A stretch of 64,000 nt of DNA from JANNMJ01 sp031426455 (GCA_031426455.1 JANPLI010000211.1:1-64000); one strand, 5' to 3'; shown: positions 36,901-45,944, counted from the first letter of the stretch. Notes: generated by a model from the letters alone, not told the origin. Numbers and translations are program-made.

Positions 36901-38657
36901 ACGCCCCAACGACCATCGGCGCCGTGACCACGTTCACCAAAACCGGCCCGATGACCATCACGGGCACGGCGCCGGTCACGTTCACGGGGGGCTCGCTGCT
37001 GTCGGTGGCTGGTAATCTTGATGCCACGGCCGGCGCGGGCGTGGTGTTCGCCAACACGACGACCGCTACGCTGGGCGGCTCGGGCACGGCCCGCTTCCGT
37101 AACCTGACTACGGGCGCCGGTAATCTTTCCCTGAGCATTCCGGTGCAGGTGCAGCGCCTGCTGACGCTGGCCGGCGGCAATCTGGTGTCGAACAATAATT
37201 TGACCCTGACGGCCAACGCCATCACGGGCCAGGCAATGGTGGTGAACGGCGGCGCGGGCGTGGTGACAGGGGCAGCCAACACGGTGCAGCTCTACGTCAG
37301 CCCCGCCGTCAATGCCGGCCTGGGCTATCGCCACTTCGCTTCGCCGGTGGCGGGTGCACCAGTCACGAGCCTGGGCAACCCGTTCTATGGTTTCTTCCCG
37401 GCGATTTACCGCTACCAGGAGTCGCTGGTGAATGCCACAATTCCGGCCAACGCGCCGGTCGGCACCACACCCTTCGACCTGGGCTGGGTTTCGACCGGCC
37501 CCGTCGCCACGCTGGCCGTGGGCGCGGGCTACAGCATCCTGCAACCCAGCCCTACGGCGCCCAGCTTCACGGGAACGCTGAACACGGGCAGCATTCCGCT
37601 GGGTGTGACGAACACGGCCAGCCTGCCGGGCGCTACCGGCTCGGGCTGGAATTTCCTGGGCAACCTCTACCCCTCGCCGTTGGATGCCGACCTGCTGATG
37701 GCCTCGTTCCCGGCAGCCGTCACGCAGTCGATCAGCGTGTGGCAGTCGCAGCCATCGGTGCTGGGTGCCCCGGCCGCTGGCCAGTACATCACCCGGACGC
37801 CCGGCGGCGGCTCGACCGACGTGAGCGGCGGCGCCAGCCAGTTGCTGCCCCTGGGGCAGGCGTTCTTCGTGCGGGCCACCGGCGCGGCTACCATCACGAT
37901 GACCAACGCGATGCGCCCTGCCAGCTACGTGACCGCCACCCACTACCGCGCCGCCCCCGATCAGCGCCCGCGCGTCGTGTTGGGCCTGACCGGCCAGAAC
38001 GGCGAGCAGGTGACCGACCGCGCCGTGGTGCTCTTCGATGAGCGCGCCACCGCTGGCTTCGACAACGGCTACGATGGCCCCAAGCTCCGCAATGTGGGCG
38101 CCGTGCCGTCGCTGGCTTCCGTGCAAGGGGCTGATGAGGTGGCCATCAACGTGCTGCCCGCCCTGACGGCCACCACCACCGTGCCGTTGACCGTGACGCT
38201 GCCCGCCGCCGGAACCTACAAACTGACCGCCGATGCGCTGCAAAACGTGCCCGCCGGTACCCGCGTCTTCCTGCTGGATGCCCTGACCGGCACCCGCCAG
38301 AATCTGACCACCAACGGTCTGTACGCCTTTACGGCCGACGCCGCCGGTACCCAGGCGCAGCGTTTTGCGCTGGTGTTCGAGCCTGCCGCTGCGCCGCTCG
38401 CTGCGGCGGCTGAACTGGCGCTGGCCGCCGTCACGGTAGCCCCGAATCCCAGCCACGGCGCCTTCCGCCTGACGCTGCCTACGGGCCTGACCGCTACCGC
38501 CGTTACCGTGTTCGACAACCTGGGCCGCGCCGTGGCCCGGCCCGTATTGACGGGTGCCACCACCGAAATCAGCCTGCCTACGCTGGCTGCCGGGGTGTAC
38601 ACGCTGCGCCTGACCACCACGGCCGGGGCCGTAACCCGTAAGCTGGTAATCGAGTAA
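33933..38657 (+). CDS. Giant secreted protein with IPT/TIG-like domain and T9SS type A sorting domain
   Basis: A 1574-residue exported protein. Signal peptide: MRFNTLSRRF then a hydrophobic stretch ending near RATAQA (about residue 34). The body is Thr/Ala/Gly-rich beta-structure: an IPT/TIG-like module around residues 355-445 (ITSLAPTSATAGSGALTLTV), an Ig-like segment with TGFQVSTTGINGSYSG, a segment beginning TYTWAVASGNWTTPASW, and long beta-helix-like stretches. The last 80 residues are a type A T9SS sorting domain (VAPNPSHGAFRLTLP, then AAGVYTLRLTTTAGAVTRKL), so it should be exported by the Por machinery and attached to or released from the cell surface. Probably an adhesin or matrix protein; no catalytic motif seen. 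Confidence 0.88.
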   Translation: MRFNTLSRRFSNATLGLLTAGALLVGTPQRATAQADPFLAQRDFIGVIVPQYAYGSTGSGNRLPIVYRATINGLDAFTTYRYISNVELTGTVNTLTGTSTVTAIGAGIQLYIPTSTASPYEYSTTANTNTAGQFGTFTTGAGTAGATSYTGFFSIVTSNNATRFVPGATVVPTIQIATTAGVVVKRLAMNTTTNAIRILGYGTTTSANESTGITGTSAATPRNVVFLYDNTAGTGRPLSSAVVEAINAVVPGTATPITSPPGIASLPSFYNTAAGAWTTVYPNAVTNGVRRIEQRSIADGSIAGYNTDADGNWNIFNAGTTTGNTTTPGGATTIRTISPLDAPLRIASATTSAVPTITSLAPTSATAGSGALTLTVNGTNFQDNTAALNASQVIFNGAIRATTYVSSTQITAAILAGDIVTAGAKTVQVGNPNEGGSLSASTTFTVFAGAPTINVTGTPTAFAATTVGQTSSAQTVTVGGSGLLDDVTITAPTGFQVSTTGINGSYSGAAAIDQATANGGLTTLYIRFAPPGPPATGAFLGNVTVASLSATTQSIAVSGQSLSTKPTTKSTISFGAVTGNSIVVNFSGGNGQKRLLSVRQGAAANFIPVTGTDYVANPVFGAGTPLGAGLDNYVVYAGTGTSVTVTGLGGGTSYFFAVNEYNDDNLAGTANYLTGAANIGTGSQITSIGPPVTYTWAVASGNWTTPASWTPARTSPAVNDVLVFNGAVQAAPLATVNFTPTGTSNTGLVGQVIGQLQFINGVNATLTTDASRQLNIDGGLSGDDFVVDATSTAFFQNTVVNTGVFIFVSSGETGRVRGTVRFDGTVPTASGATSRLIGFNQTGTSGPAADAGIVFTAGAVAIQGRNFSGNLFGDQATFQNGISFEAGARLRQLGGSNAFGVGSPNSVVVFDQAAVYSYEQFGATPASSGRTYPILEINIDPIAAAAASSTATPSLTGSNFIVTGDLRILNATSVSIGTTPFTLQGNLVVNAPTTIGAVTTFTKTGPMTITGTAPVTFTGGSLLSVAGNLDATAGAGVVFANTTTATLGGSGTARFRNLTTGAGNLSLSIPVQVQRLLTLAGGNLVSNNNLTLTANAITGQAMVVNGGAGVVTGAANTVQLYVSPAVNAGLGYRHFASPVAGAPVTSLGNPFYGFFPAIYRYQESLVNATIPANAPVGTTPFDLGWVSTGPVATLAVGAGYSILQPSPTAPSFTGTLNTGSIPLGVTNTASLPGATGSGWNFLGNLYPSPLDADLLMASFPAAVTQSISVWQSQPSVLGAPAAGQYITRTPGGGSTDVSGGASQLLPLGQAFFVRATGAATITMTNAMRPASYVTATHYRAAPDQRPRVVLGLTGQNGEQVTDRAVVLFDERATAGFDNGYDGPKLRNVGAVPSLASVQGADEVAINVLPALTATTTVPLTVTLPAAGTYKLTADALQNVPAGTRVFLLDALTGTRQNLTTNGLYAFTADAAGTQAQRFALVFEPAAAPLAAAAELALAAVTVAPNPSHGAFRLTLPTGLTATAVTVFDNLGRAVARPVLTGATTEISLPTLAAGVYTLRLTTTAGAVTRKLVIE

Positions 38658-38834
38658 GTTTGTGGCCCTGAGGGGCTGCCCGGCTGTGGTAGGCACGGTA
38701 CGGCATCTCAGGCTCCTGTTGTTCGGCCCGCCGTGGTCGCCTCCTGTGGGGCGGTCGCGGCGGGCCGACTGTTTGGAACCCCTGGTGCCGTAAGCCGCAA
38801 GCTTCAAGCGGCAAGCCAGGCCGGTTTGGCTTGC
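38658..38834. other. 3' region of the giant gene with a strong GC hairpin
   Basis: Contains a long hairpin, tcggcccgccg (38723-38733) with cggcgggccga (38758-38768) and further inner pairing (tggtcgcc/ggcggtcg). It has no T run, but may mark the end of the transcript. Otherwise nothing recognised. Confidence 0.6.
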
Positions 38835-39145
38835 CGGGTGTTCAACGGCTGGAAGGCGCTTGCCAACGGCCGGAGGCGATTGAAACGGGGTCGGAGCGGG
38901 CTTGCCATTGGCCGGAGACCCCTCACCAACGGCCGGAGGGCGCTTACCAACGGCCGGAGGGCACTTGCCATTGCCCGGAGGGCGCTTACCAACGGCCGGA
39001 GACCTCTTACCAAGCCTCGGGTACAGGTTACCATTGGCCGGAGGGCACTTGCTAACGGTCAGGGGCGCTTGCCAAGGGCCGGAGGGCACTTGCCAACTGC
39101 CGGCCGCCTTGCCAAACGCGGGGCGGCTTGCCAAACGTGGGGGAT
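38835..39145. repeat. 21-bp tandem repeat array (about 14 units)
   Basis: Imperfect units of 21 bp with consensus gcgcttaccaacggccggagg, for example 38856-38876, 38940-38960, 38982-39002 and 39024-39044; the last two units are 20 bp or shorter. There are no unique spacers. Because 21 is divisible by three, every frame on both strands stays open as heptapeptide repeats, but none has a plausible start or gene context. Confidence 0.9.
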
Positions 39146-39170
39146 TTAAACGGGAATGGGGAGGTGCTGC

Positions 39171-39205
39171 TTACTTTAGGGCGCGGGACAACCCGCGTTT
39201 TTGTT
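39171..39205 (+). promoter_or_regulatory. TTACTTTA box followed by a CGCGGG/CCCGCG hairpin and T run
   Basis: ttactttagg (39171-39180) resembles a -7 box. It is followed directly by a 6-bp stem (39182-39187 with 39192-39197) and five Ts, about 30 nt before the ATG at 39232. The layout copies that seen upstream of the GT117 gene. Confidence 0.4.
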
Positions 39206-39231
39206 TCTTCACTTTTTTTCCTTTTACACCG

Positions 39232-39945
39232 ATGCCCTTACTGGATAATGCCCTCCGCAACCGCTACAAGCGCGACGCCGACACGGCGCAGGCTTTCGTC
39301 CTGGACCAACCGCAGTGGCAGCAGATGGATGAACTGGCGCCGCTGCACGCTGAACTGATGGCCAACAACACCGAGGCGAAGCAGCACTACGAGGCGCTGG
39401 CGGCCTTCGATGCGCGTGAGGACGCGGCCGACAAACTGGAAAACCGCACCGAGGGCGTGGCCCTGGCAATGCAGGTAGCCAGTGGGTTGGTGGCCTGGGC
39501 GACGGGCAAGCCTCAACACCACGCCGTGCTGACGGCGATGGAGAAGCTGACTAAGTCGCGGCTGATCAAGGAAGACGAGCTGGACTATGCGCAACTGATC
39601 AGCGGGGTGTATGCGGCGGCGGCCCCGGTGAAGGCCGAGTTGGTAAAGTATTTCGTGCCGACGGCCGTGACGGATCAGTTGGGGGCGCTGCACGCAACGT
39701 TCGAGGAGATGCGTGGCGACGGCCGCCTGACCCAGACCGAAGCCGCCGCCACGCGCCAGGCGCTACGCGCGGCCATCAGCCGCAACGACCAGAAAAAGAC
39801 GGGTGTGTATGACCGGATGCGGGTGTACCTGAAGCCGTTCAAGTACGGCAACCGCAAACTCTACGACCGGCTGGTGAACGTGATGCAGACGGTGGACCGG
39901 CGGGGGCGGAAGAAGGCGGTGAAGGCGGAGGAAGGGAGCGAGTAA
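39232..39945 (+). CDS. Hypothetical helical protein
   Basis: A 237-residue, soluble, strongly helical and charged protein starting at ATG 39232 (MPLLDNALRNRYKRDADTAQ). Segments such as LHAELMANNTEAKQHYEALAA, LVAWATGKPQHHAVLTAMEK and a very basic C terminus (DRRGRKKAVKAEEGSE) are visible. No signal peptide or membrane segment. I do not recognise the family. The next gene starts on the last base of its stop (TAATG), so the two are probably co-transcribed. A longer reading from 38902 runs through the 21-bp array and is rejected. Confidence 0.7.
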   Translation: MPLLDNALRNRYKRDADTAQAFVLDQPQWQQMDELAPLHAELMANNTEAKQHYEALAAFDAREDAADKLENRTEGVALAMQVASGLVAWATGKPQHHAVLTAMEKLTKSRLIKEDELDYAQLISGVYAAAAPVKAELVKYFVPTAVTDQLGALHATFEEMRGDGRLTQTEAAATRQALRAAISRNDQKKTGVYDRMRVYLKPFKYGNRKLYDRLVNVMQTVDRRGRKKAVKAEEGSE

Positions 39946-40619
39946 TGCTGATTCTGGCGAGCTTGCTGACCGTTTTGCTAACATTAACGGCCCCTCCTGA
40001 CACGTTTCATTTGCCGGGCGGGGCCGTTGTGCGGCTGGAAAAGATTAGCCTAGCCACGTTTGAGGCCGCTCCGGTTACGCCTCAGTTGGCGGCTGCTACT
40101 GGTTTGGATTCGGTGGCAGTTACCCGGCGGGAGGCGCGTCGGCTGCAAGCCGCACCGCGCGTTTTGCGGCGCGGTTATACGCTGACGCTTCAGCCGCAGC
40201 GAGGTACTACCGTCAAACTGGTCAGTGCGCCCTTTAGCCACTGTAACACCACTTACCTTTTTGCGGGCAGCTTGTCCGGGATTCGGCACTGGTTGGTAGA
40301 AACTTGGGTCGGTTGTGAGGCCGTCGTTTATCTGCTGATTGACCAGCGGACGGGTCAGAAAAGCGAGCTGATCGATTATCCGGTCGTTTCGGCTGACCGA
40401 CGGCACATCGCGTGTGCCACAAACGACTTGCGGGGCATGTTCGATAATGGTTTAGAACTGTGGCGGTTTTCGGCCAGGGGTACGCTTCAGAAGCAATGGT
40501 TTCGGGCTACGACGGACGGGATAGCAGCTATCCGCTGGGCTGATAATCAGACGATGCTGCTGAGAATGGCGAATGGCACCCGCGTGAGCTACCGCCGTTT
40601 ACGACTTCCGGCCGAATGA
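39945..40619 (+). CDS. Hypothetical exported protein
   Basis: A 224-residue protein with a short N-terminal hydrophobic segment (MLILASLLTVLLTLTAPPDT) that looks like a signal peptide. The mature part has a beta-propeller-like feel (TYLFAGSLSGIRHWLVET; LELWRFSARGTLQKQWF; MLLRMANGTRVSYRRL), and two Cys residues (FSHCNTTY and VGCEAV) could form a disulfide. Not assigned to a family. It overlaps the stop of the preceding gene by one base and ends at a strong terminator. Confidence 0.65.
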   Translation: MLILASLLTVLLTLTAPPDTFHLPGGAVVRLEKISLATFEAAPVTPQLAAATGLDSVAVTRREARRLQAAPRVLRRGYTLTLQPQRGTTVKLVSAPFSHCNTTYLFAGSLSGIRHWLVETWVGCEAVVYLLIDQRTGQKSELIDYPVVSADRRHIACATNDLRGMFDNGLELWRFSARGTLQKQWFRATTDGIAAIRWADNQTMLLRMANGTRVSYRRLRLPAE

Positions 40620-40620
40620 A

Positions 40621-40680
40621 AAAACGCCAAACCGGGCGCGCTTCCCTGCAACGAGGGAGGCGCGCCCGGTTTGGCGTTTT
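40621..40680. terminator. Bidirectional intrinsic terminator between convergent genes
   Basis: A perfect 21-bp stem (40621-40641 with 40660-40680) extended by tccct/aggga around the loop gcaacg; A4 on one side and T4 on the other give T runs in both directions. It separates the hypothetical gene from the giant minus-strand gene. Confidence 0.92.
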
Positions 40681-40718
40681 AGCGAGTTCGCTTACGATGC
40701 CCGTGTGGGCCTCCGTTC

Positions 40719-43700
40719 CTACTGCTTCACGAAGCGCCGCGTGGCCGTGCCGACGCGCACCGTGTACACACCGGCCGGCAGCGCCCCGACGCGCACCACC
40801 ACCGGAGCACCGGCCGTGGGCCGCGCCACCGTCAGCACGGCGCGGCCGAGGCCGTCGAATACGGTAACCGTTTCACCGGGCGCGTCGCCGCTGATCGTGA
40901 GCTGGTCGGTGGCTGGGTTGGGCCACAGCATCAGGGTGTTGGCCGGGGCGTCCGCGATCAGGCCAGTCACGATTTCGATGTCATCCAGCGAACGGGGGAT
41001 GATCTGATAGCCCGAATCGAAGGGCGCGGCGTTGTCGAACTGGCCGCCGATGCCGACCAGATTGAACGGCTGCGTCGGCGCAGGCGAGCCGTACACATTG
41101 GTGCCCCGCACGATGCGTAGGGCGTAGGTAGCGGTACCGTTGGTGATATCGACGGTGAAGCCGGACCCCGCGTTGGTCCACTGCGTGGGGTCCACTACCG
41201 TGAACGGACCGCCCGTCAGGCGCGTGAGCAGCGACTCGCTCACTTCATCCAGCGTGGGCGTGGGCCGCGGCGCGGGCAGACGCTGGGCCACGGCGCGCGT
41301 CCGGAACGAGTCGATCACGATCTGGGTCAGGCCGTTGAACTGGCCCACGATGCCGATGACTTCCAGCGAATCGCCCTGCGCAATGGTCTGGGTGCTGAGC
41401 GCCGCTGACCGGAACAGGCCAATGCCCTGGCCCGCGTCCTGGAGCGAGGTCTGATACCCCGTCGTACGGATGTTCGGCCCCGTCACGATGCCGCGCACCC
41501 GCACGGCCTGGCCATTGAGCAAGGGTACGCCGTTGGCATCGTTGACGGTCACGGCCGCGATGGTGGTGAGCGGCGGCGTCAACGGGCCGGGGCCGGTGTC
41601 GTTGTCAGTGATGGTGAGCGTAAACGTGACGGTCGTGCCCAGTACGGCGCCGCCGGTGGGCGGCATAAGCATCAAGGTCACGGTTTCGGCCGGCTCCTGC
41701 TGCGTATCGTCGATGATGGTCAGCGCGGCGTTTTGGGTGGTGGTGCCGGGCGCGAAGGTCAGCGTCTGGGGGGCGAAGGTGTAGTCGGTGCCGGCCGTAG
41801 CGGTGCCGCCGGTCCCCATCACTTCCACCGTCACGGCGTTGGGGCCGGGGTTGGTCAGCGTCACCGGAATCTGCACGGTGCCAGCATTTTCGGCGACGGT
41901 CTGGGCCGCGCCGGCAAACTGCACCCGGCTGGTGTCGTTGTCCTGAATGGTGAGCGTGAAGCGTTCCGCCGTACCGGTCAGCGCCAGGAGTACGGTTTCG
42001 GGGCCTTCCACAGCGGCGTCATCCAGCAGCGCGAGCGTGGCTACCTGCGCCGTGGTATCCCCGATAGGGAAGACCAGCGTCTGGGGTGCGAACGTGTAGT
42101 CGGTGCCGGCCGTGGCCGTGCCGGGCGGGGTGTCGAGCGTCAGTTGGACGCTGACGGCGGCCGTATCGACGGGGGCCGTCAGCCCGACGGGAATGGAGAC
42201 GGTACCCGCGCTTTCGGTCACCGTCCGGGCCGTCTGCCGGAAGCGGATGCGGGCGGTATCGTTGTCCAGGATGCGGAGCGTGTAGCTGCTCAGCAGGCCC
42301 ACCTGCGCGCCCGCCGAGGCGCTGTCGAGGAGCAGGACGATGGTTTCGGTGCGCTCCACGCGGTTGTCGTCGAGCAGCGTCAGGACCGCGTTCTGGGTGG
42401 TGGCGGCGCCCGCCGGGAAGGTCAGCGTCTGCGCGGCAAAGGTGTAGTCGAGGCCCGCCGTGGCCGTGCCGGGCGCTCCGGCCCGCTTCACGCGCACGGT
42501 GAAAGGCTGCGTCAGGCTGGGGTTGACGATCGTCACCGGCACGTTCAGCGTAACGGCGCCTTCGGTGACGGTGCGACTGGCTGCGCCGAACGCCAGGTTG
42601 GCGATCAGCGTCGTGTCGTTGTCCTGAATGGTGAAGCCCACCGAACCGGCGCTGACGACGGCCCCCGTGCTGGCGCTGTCGAGGAGCAGCAGCACGGTTT
42701 CGTCCGGCTCGTCGGTGGCGTCGTCCAGCACGGTCAGCGTGGCGAACTGACGGGCGGTATCGCCCGCCGCGAAGGTCAGCGTCTGCCGGGTAAAGGTGTA
42801 GTCGGCGCCGGGCGTGGCGGTGCCGGCGGGTGTGGCCAGACGCACCGTCGCCTGGGTAGCCTGGGTGGCGCTCGCGTTGCGCAGGGTCACTGGAATCCGG
42901 ACCGTGCCGGCGCTTTCGGCTACCCGGGCGGGCACCGGTCCGAAGGCCAGCACCGGGATGGGCACAATGGTGGTGTCGTTGTCGCGGATGCTGAGCGTGA
43001 ACCCGTTCAGCCGAAGCATGACGCCTGTCGAGGGGTTACGCAGCGTCAGGACGACGGTCTCGGTGTTTTCGTCCACCACGTCGTCCACCACCGTCAGCGC
43101 CACTTGCTGGGTGGCCGTGTCGCCGGGCGCGAAGGTGAGCGTCCGGGCAGCGAAGGTGTAGTCGGTGCCCGCCGTGGCGGTGCCGGAAACCGCGGCCAGG
43201 GCCACTTCCACGACGGTGGCAAGCGTCGGGCTGGGGTTGCGTAGCCGTACCGGCACCTGAATGGTACCGGCGCTTTCGGCCACCGAGCGGGCCACGCTCC
43301 CGAAGCCGACGCGGATGGTGTCGTTGTCGGTGATATTGAGCGTGAAGGCCGGGCCGTCCAGACGGGCGCCCGTGCTGGCGCCGCTCAGTTGCAGACGTAC
43401 GGTTTCGGGGCCTTCCGTCAGCACGTCCTCCAGCACCACGAGCGTAGCGGTGCGGGTCGTGGTGTCGCCGGCGGGGAAGGTGAGGGTCTGGGCGGCAAAC
43501 GTGTAGTCGGCGCCGGTCGTGGCCGTGCCCGTTGGTGTGGCGAGGGCCACCGTCACGGTCGTGGGCTGCGTCGCGCTGGGGTTGCGCAGCCGCACCGGCA
43601 CCAGAACGGTGCCCGCGTTTTCGGCCACGGTGCGGGCCACGGCACCGAAGCGGAGCGTGGTGGTGTCGTTATCGGTGAGGTTGAGCGTGAAGGCCGTGCC

Positions 43701-45944
43701 GTCGAGGCGGGCGCCCGCGCTGGCGCCGCTCAGTTGGAGGCGCACGGTTTCGGGGCCTTCCATTAGCACGTCCTCCAACACTACAAGCGTAGCGGTGCGG
43801 GTCGTGGTGTCGCCGGCGGGGAAGGTGAGGGTTTGGGCGGCAAAGGTGTAGTCGGCGCCGGCCGTGGCCGTGCCCGCTGGCGTGGCGAGGGCCACCGTCA
43901 CGGTCGTAGGCTGCGTCGCGCTGGGGTTGCGCAGCCGCACCGGCACCAGAACGGAACCCGCGTTTTCGGCCACGGTGCGGGCTACCGTGCCGAAGCGGAG
44001 CGTAGTGGTGTCGTTAGCGAGGATATCGAGAACGAACGTCGTGGTGTCAGCGGTGCCGCCGGTCACGTTGGTTAGCGTCAGGCGCACGGTTTCAGCGGGT
44101 TCGGCGAAAAAGTCGTTCAGCACCGTGAGTGTGGCGTTTTGCGCCGACGCAGACCCCGCGGGGAAGGTCAGCGTCTGGGTCGCGAACGTGTAGTCGGCGC
44201 CCGCCGTGGCCGTGCCGGGGCGCGTGGCCAGCGTCACCTGCACGGTGGTGGCCGTGGTGGTGCTGGGGTTGGTGATGCTGACGGGCACCTGAATCGTGCC
44301 CGCGGTTTCGGCCACGGTGCGGGTGACGGGACTGAATTGCACAGCCGGCACAGGCACGCCGACGAGCTGAATATCGGCCAGCGAGCGGGGCAGAATCTGG
44401 TAGTCGCCCAGCAGGGGGGTGGTCACGTCGAACTGCCCACCGGTACCCACCAGCCGGAAGGGCAACGTGGGCGGCGCGGTGCCGAAAAGGTTGGTATTAT
44501 TCACGATCCGCATCGCGTAAGTGCGGGTGCCGTCCGTCACATCGACGTTGAAACCCGACCCGGTATTCGTCCACTGCGTGGCGTCCACCAGCGTCAGCGG
44601 ACCGTTGATCTGCACCAACTCCGACTCCGTGGTTTCGTCCAGCACGGTCACCACGCGGGGCGTCACCAGGGGCTGATTCTGCGCCAGTAGCAGAAACGTG
44701 TCGGGGATGATTTCGGTCAGCCCCCGGAAGTGCGTCATCAGGCCGGAGACCTCCACAGAATCGCCCAGGGTCAGCTCCTGGCCGTTGTTGATGAATCGGG
44801 TCTTGAAGACCGTCACGCCGCCGGTACGGTCCACCAGCACCAGGTTATAGCCGGCGGTGCGGGTGTTGGGCGAGGTCACGGTGCCGCGCAGCCGCACGGT
44901 GGTATTCATCGAAGTGGGTACGCCCTGGGCGTCGTTCACGGTCACCGAAGCGATAGTGCGCAGCGGCGGGCCGTCGTTGTCGTCGATGGTGATCGTCGTG
45001 GCGGCTGGCGACCCCAGCAGCGCGCCCGTGGACGGGTTGCGCAGCTCCAGCACCACCGTCTCGAAGCCTTCGGACTGGTTGTCGTCCAGGATCGTGAGCG
45101 GCACGTTCTGCGGCGCGCTGCTGCCCGCCGGAAACGTCAGCGTCCGCGGCGTGAAGGTGTAGTCGGTGCCCGCCGTGGCAGTGCCGGGCGCGGTGGCCAG
45201 ACCCACCAGCACGGTGGTGGCCGCGGTGGCGCTGGGATTGGTCAGGGTCACAGGCACCTGAATCAGGCCTGCGCTTTCGACCACCGTGCGGCTGGCCGTG
45301 CTGAAGCTGAGCGTCGGCACGATGGCGCCGCCCGTCAGGACGCGGCCCACGAGACGCACATCGTCGAGGCGCCAGGTGCCCGTGGTGGCTGCCGCGCCGT
45401 AGCCGTAAAAGCGGAACTCCACGGTGCGCAACCCACTGAAAGTGGCGTTCAGTCCCAGCTTGGCGGGGCGGATATTAGTGTCGTTGGGTACCCGCACGGT
45501 GGTCAGCGCGGTCGCGTAGCTATTTACCGACGAGCGTACCTGGTACTTCCGGATGCCTGCCCCGGAGCGCCGTTCGGTGAACGTCAGCGAGTCGAGGTTG
45601 AGCTGAAAGCCGCTCGCGGCCGTCACCCGGAAGGCGAAGTATTGCGCCGTGTCCAGGGCCACGGAATCCAGCGTAAAACCCGTGGCAGCGAAGCGGTTGG
45701 CCGAAGCCGAGGGCGTCACGCCGGTGCCGCGCCGCATCGGACTGAAAGTCGCGTTGGTGGGCTGGGCATCGACGGGAAACGTGACCTCATTCCCGGCCGC
45801 GCCGGTGAAGGTGTACGTGCCAATCACGCCCTGCGCACGGGCGGCGGGCGGTGGTGCCAGACTCAGCAGACCGACCATCAGCAGGCTGAGCAGCAGGAAG
45901 TTCCAGCGGGCAATAAAAGTGGGCGAAGGGTTAATATTCCGCAT
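40719..45944 (-). CDS. Giant secreted protein with nine Calx-beta domains and T9SS type A sorting domain
   Basis: A 1741-residue exported protein starting at ATG 45944, with signal peptide ending near PAARAQ. After an N-terminal beta domain (about 40-220) come nine Calx-beta repeats, recognisable by repeated TVAExAGTxxVPVxL, GTATAGxDYTF, QTLTFPAGxxT and LxDNDT; these Ca-binding modules stiffen adhesins. A pair of OB-fold-like modules (TIASVTVNDAQGVP to RSLADIQL, and TIAAVTVNDANGVP to RSLDDIEI) follow the first and last Calx-beta groups. The C-terminal 75 residues are a type A T9SS sorting domain (LWPNPATDQLTISG, LPAGVYTVRVGTATRRFVK). Neighbouring repeats are nearly identical at DNA level (43321-44010), which favours length variation by recombination. 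Confidence 0.88.
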   Translation of the reverse strand: MRNINPSPTFIARWNFLLLSLLMVGLLSLAPPPAARAQGVIGTYTFTGAAGNEVTFPVDAQPTNATFSPMRRGTGVTPSASANRFAATGFTLDSVALDTAQYFAFRVTAASGFQLNLDSLTFTERRSGAGIRKYQVRSSVNSYATALTTVRVPNDTNIRPAKLGLNATFSGLRTVEFRFYGYGAAATTGTWRLDDVRLVGRVLTGGAIVPTLSFSTASRTVVESAGLIQVPVTLTNPSATAATTVLVGLATAPGTATAGTDYTFTPRTLTFPAGSSAPQNVPLTILDDNQSEGFETVVLELRNPSTGALLGSPAATTITIDDNDGPPLRTIASVTVNDAQGVPTSMNTTVRLRGTVTSPNTRTAGYNLVLVDRTGGVTVFKTRFINNGQELTLGDSVEVSGLMTHFRGLTEIIPDTFLLLAQNQPLVTPRVVTVLDETTESELVQINGPLTLVDATQWTNTGSGFNVDVTDGTRTYAMRIVNNTNLFGTAPPTLPFRLVGTGGQFDVTTPLLGDYQILPRSLADIQLVGVPVPAVQFSPVTRTVAETAGTIQVPVSITNPSTTTATTVQVTLATRPGTATAGADYTFATQTLTFPAGSASAQNATLTVLNDFFAEPAETVRLTLTNVTGGTADTTTFVLDILANDTTTLRFGTVARTVAENAGSVLVPVRLRNPSATQPTTVTVALATPAGTATAGADYTFAAQTLTFPAGDTTTRTATLVVLEDVLMEGPETVRLQLSGASAGARLDGTAFTLNLTDNDTTTLRFGAVARTVAENAGTVLVPVRLRNPSATQPTTVTVALATPTGTATTGADYTFAAQTLTFPAGDTTTRTATLVVLEDVLTEGPETVRLQLSGASTGARLDGPAFTLNITDNDTIRVGFGSVARSVAESAGTIQVPVRLRNPSPTLATVVEVALAAVSGTATAGTDYTFAARTLTFAPGDTATQQVALTVVDDVVDENTETVVLTLRNPSTGVMLRLNGFTLSIRDNDTTIVPIPVLAFGPVPARVAESAGTVRIPVTLRNASATQATQATVRLATPAGTATPGADYTFTRQTLTFAAGDTARQFATLTVLDDATDEPDETVLLLLDSASTGAVVSAGSVGFTIQDNDTTLIANLAFGAASRTVTEGAVTLNVPVTIVNPSLTQPFTVRVKRAGAPGTATAGLDYTFAAQTLTFPAGAATTQNAVLTLLDDNRVERTETIVLLLDSASAGAQVGLLSSYTLRILDNDTARIRFRQTARTVTESAGTVSIPVGLTAPVDTAAVSVQLTLDTPPGTATAGTDYTFAPQTLVFPIGDTTAQVATLALLDDAAVEGPETVLLALTGTAERFTLTIQDNDTSRVQFAGAAQTVAENAGTVQIPVTLTNPGPNAVTVEVMGTGGTATAGTDYTFAPQTLTFAPGTTTQNAALTIIDDTQQEPAETVTLMLMPPTGGAVLGTTVTFTLTITDNDTGPGPLTPPLTTIAAVTVNDANGVPLLNGQAVRVRGIVTGPNIRTTGYQTSLQDAGQGIGLFRSAALSTQTIAQGDSLEVIGIVGQFNGLTQIVIDSFRTRAVAQRLPAPRPTPTLDEVSESLLTRLTGGPFTVVDPTQWTNAGSGFTVDITNGTATYALRIVRGTNVYGSPAPTQPFNLVGIGGQFDNAAPFDSGYQIIPRSLDDIEIVTGLIADAPANTLMLWPNPATDQLTISGDAPGETVTVFDGLGRAVLTVARPTAGAPVVVRVGALPAGVYTVRVGTATRRFVKQ
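43321..44010 (-). repeat. Two near-identical 345-bp tandem repeats within the Calx-beta gene
   Basis: Units 43321-43665 and 43666-44010 each encode one 115-residue Calx-beta domain and differ at only scattered positions. The next unit is clearly more diverged, so this is a recent duplication. Confidence 0.85.

Noticed and set aside
34725..39134. A 1469-codon open frame opposite the giant T9SS gene
   Set aside because: It mirrors the Thr/Ala/Gly-rich plus-strand gene, has no signal or domain pattern, and runs through the 21-bp array. The plus-strand gene has a signal peptide and sorting domain.
38835..39145. Possible CRISPR array
   Set aside because: Units follow each other directly with no unique spacers, unit length is 21 bp, and no cas gene is present.
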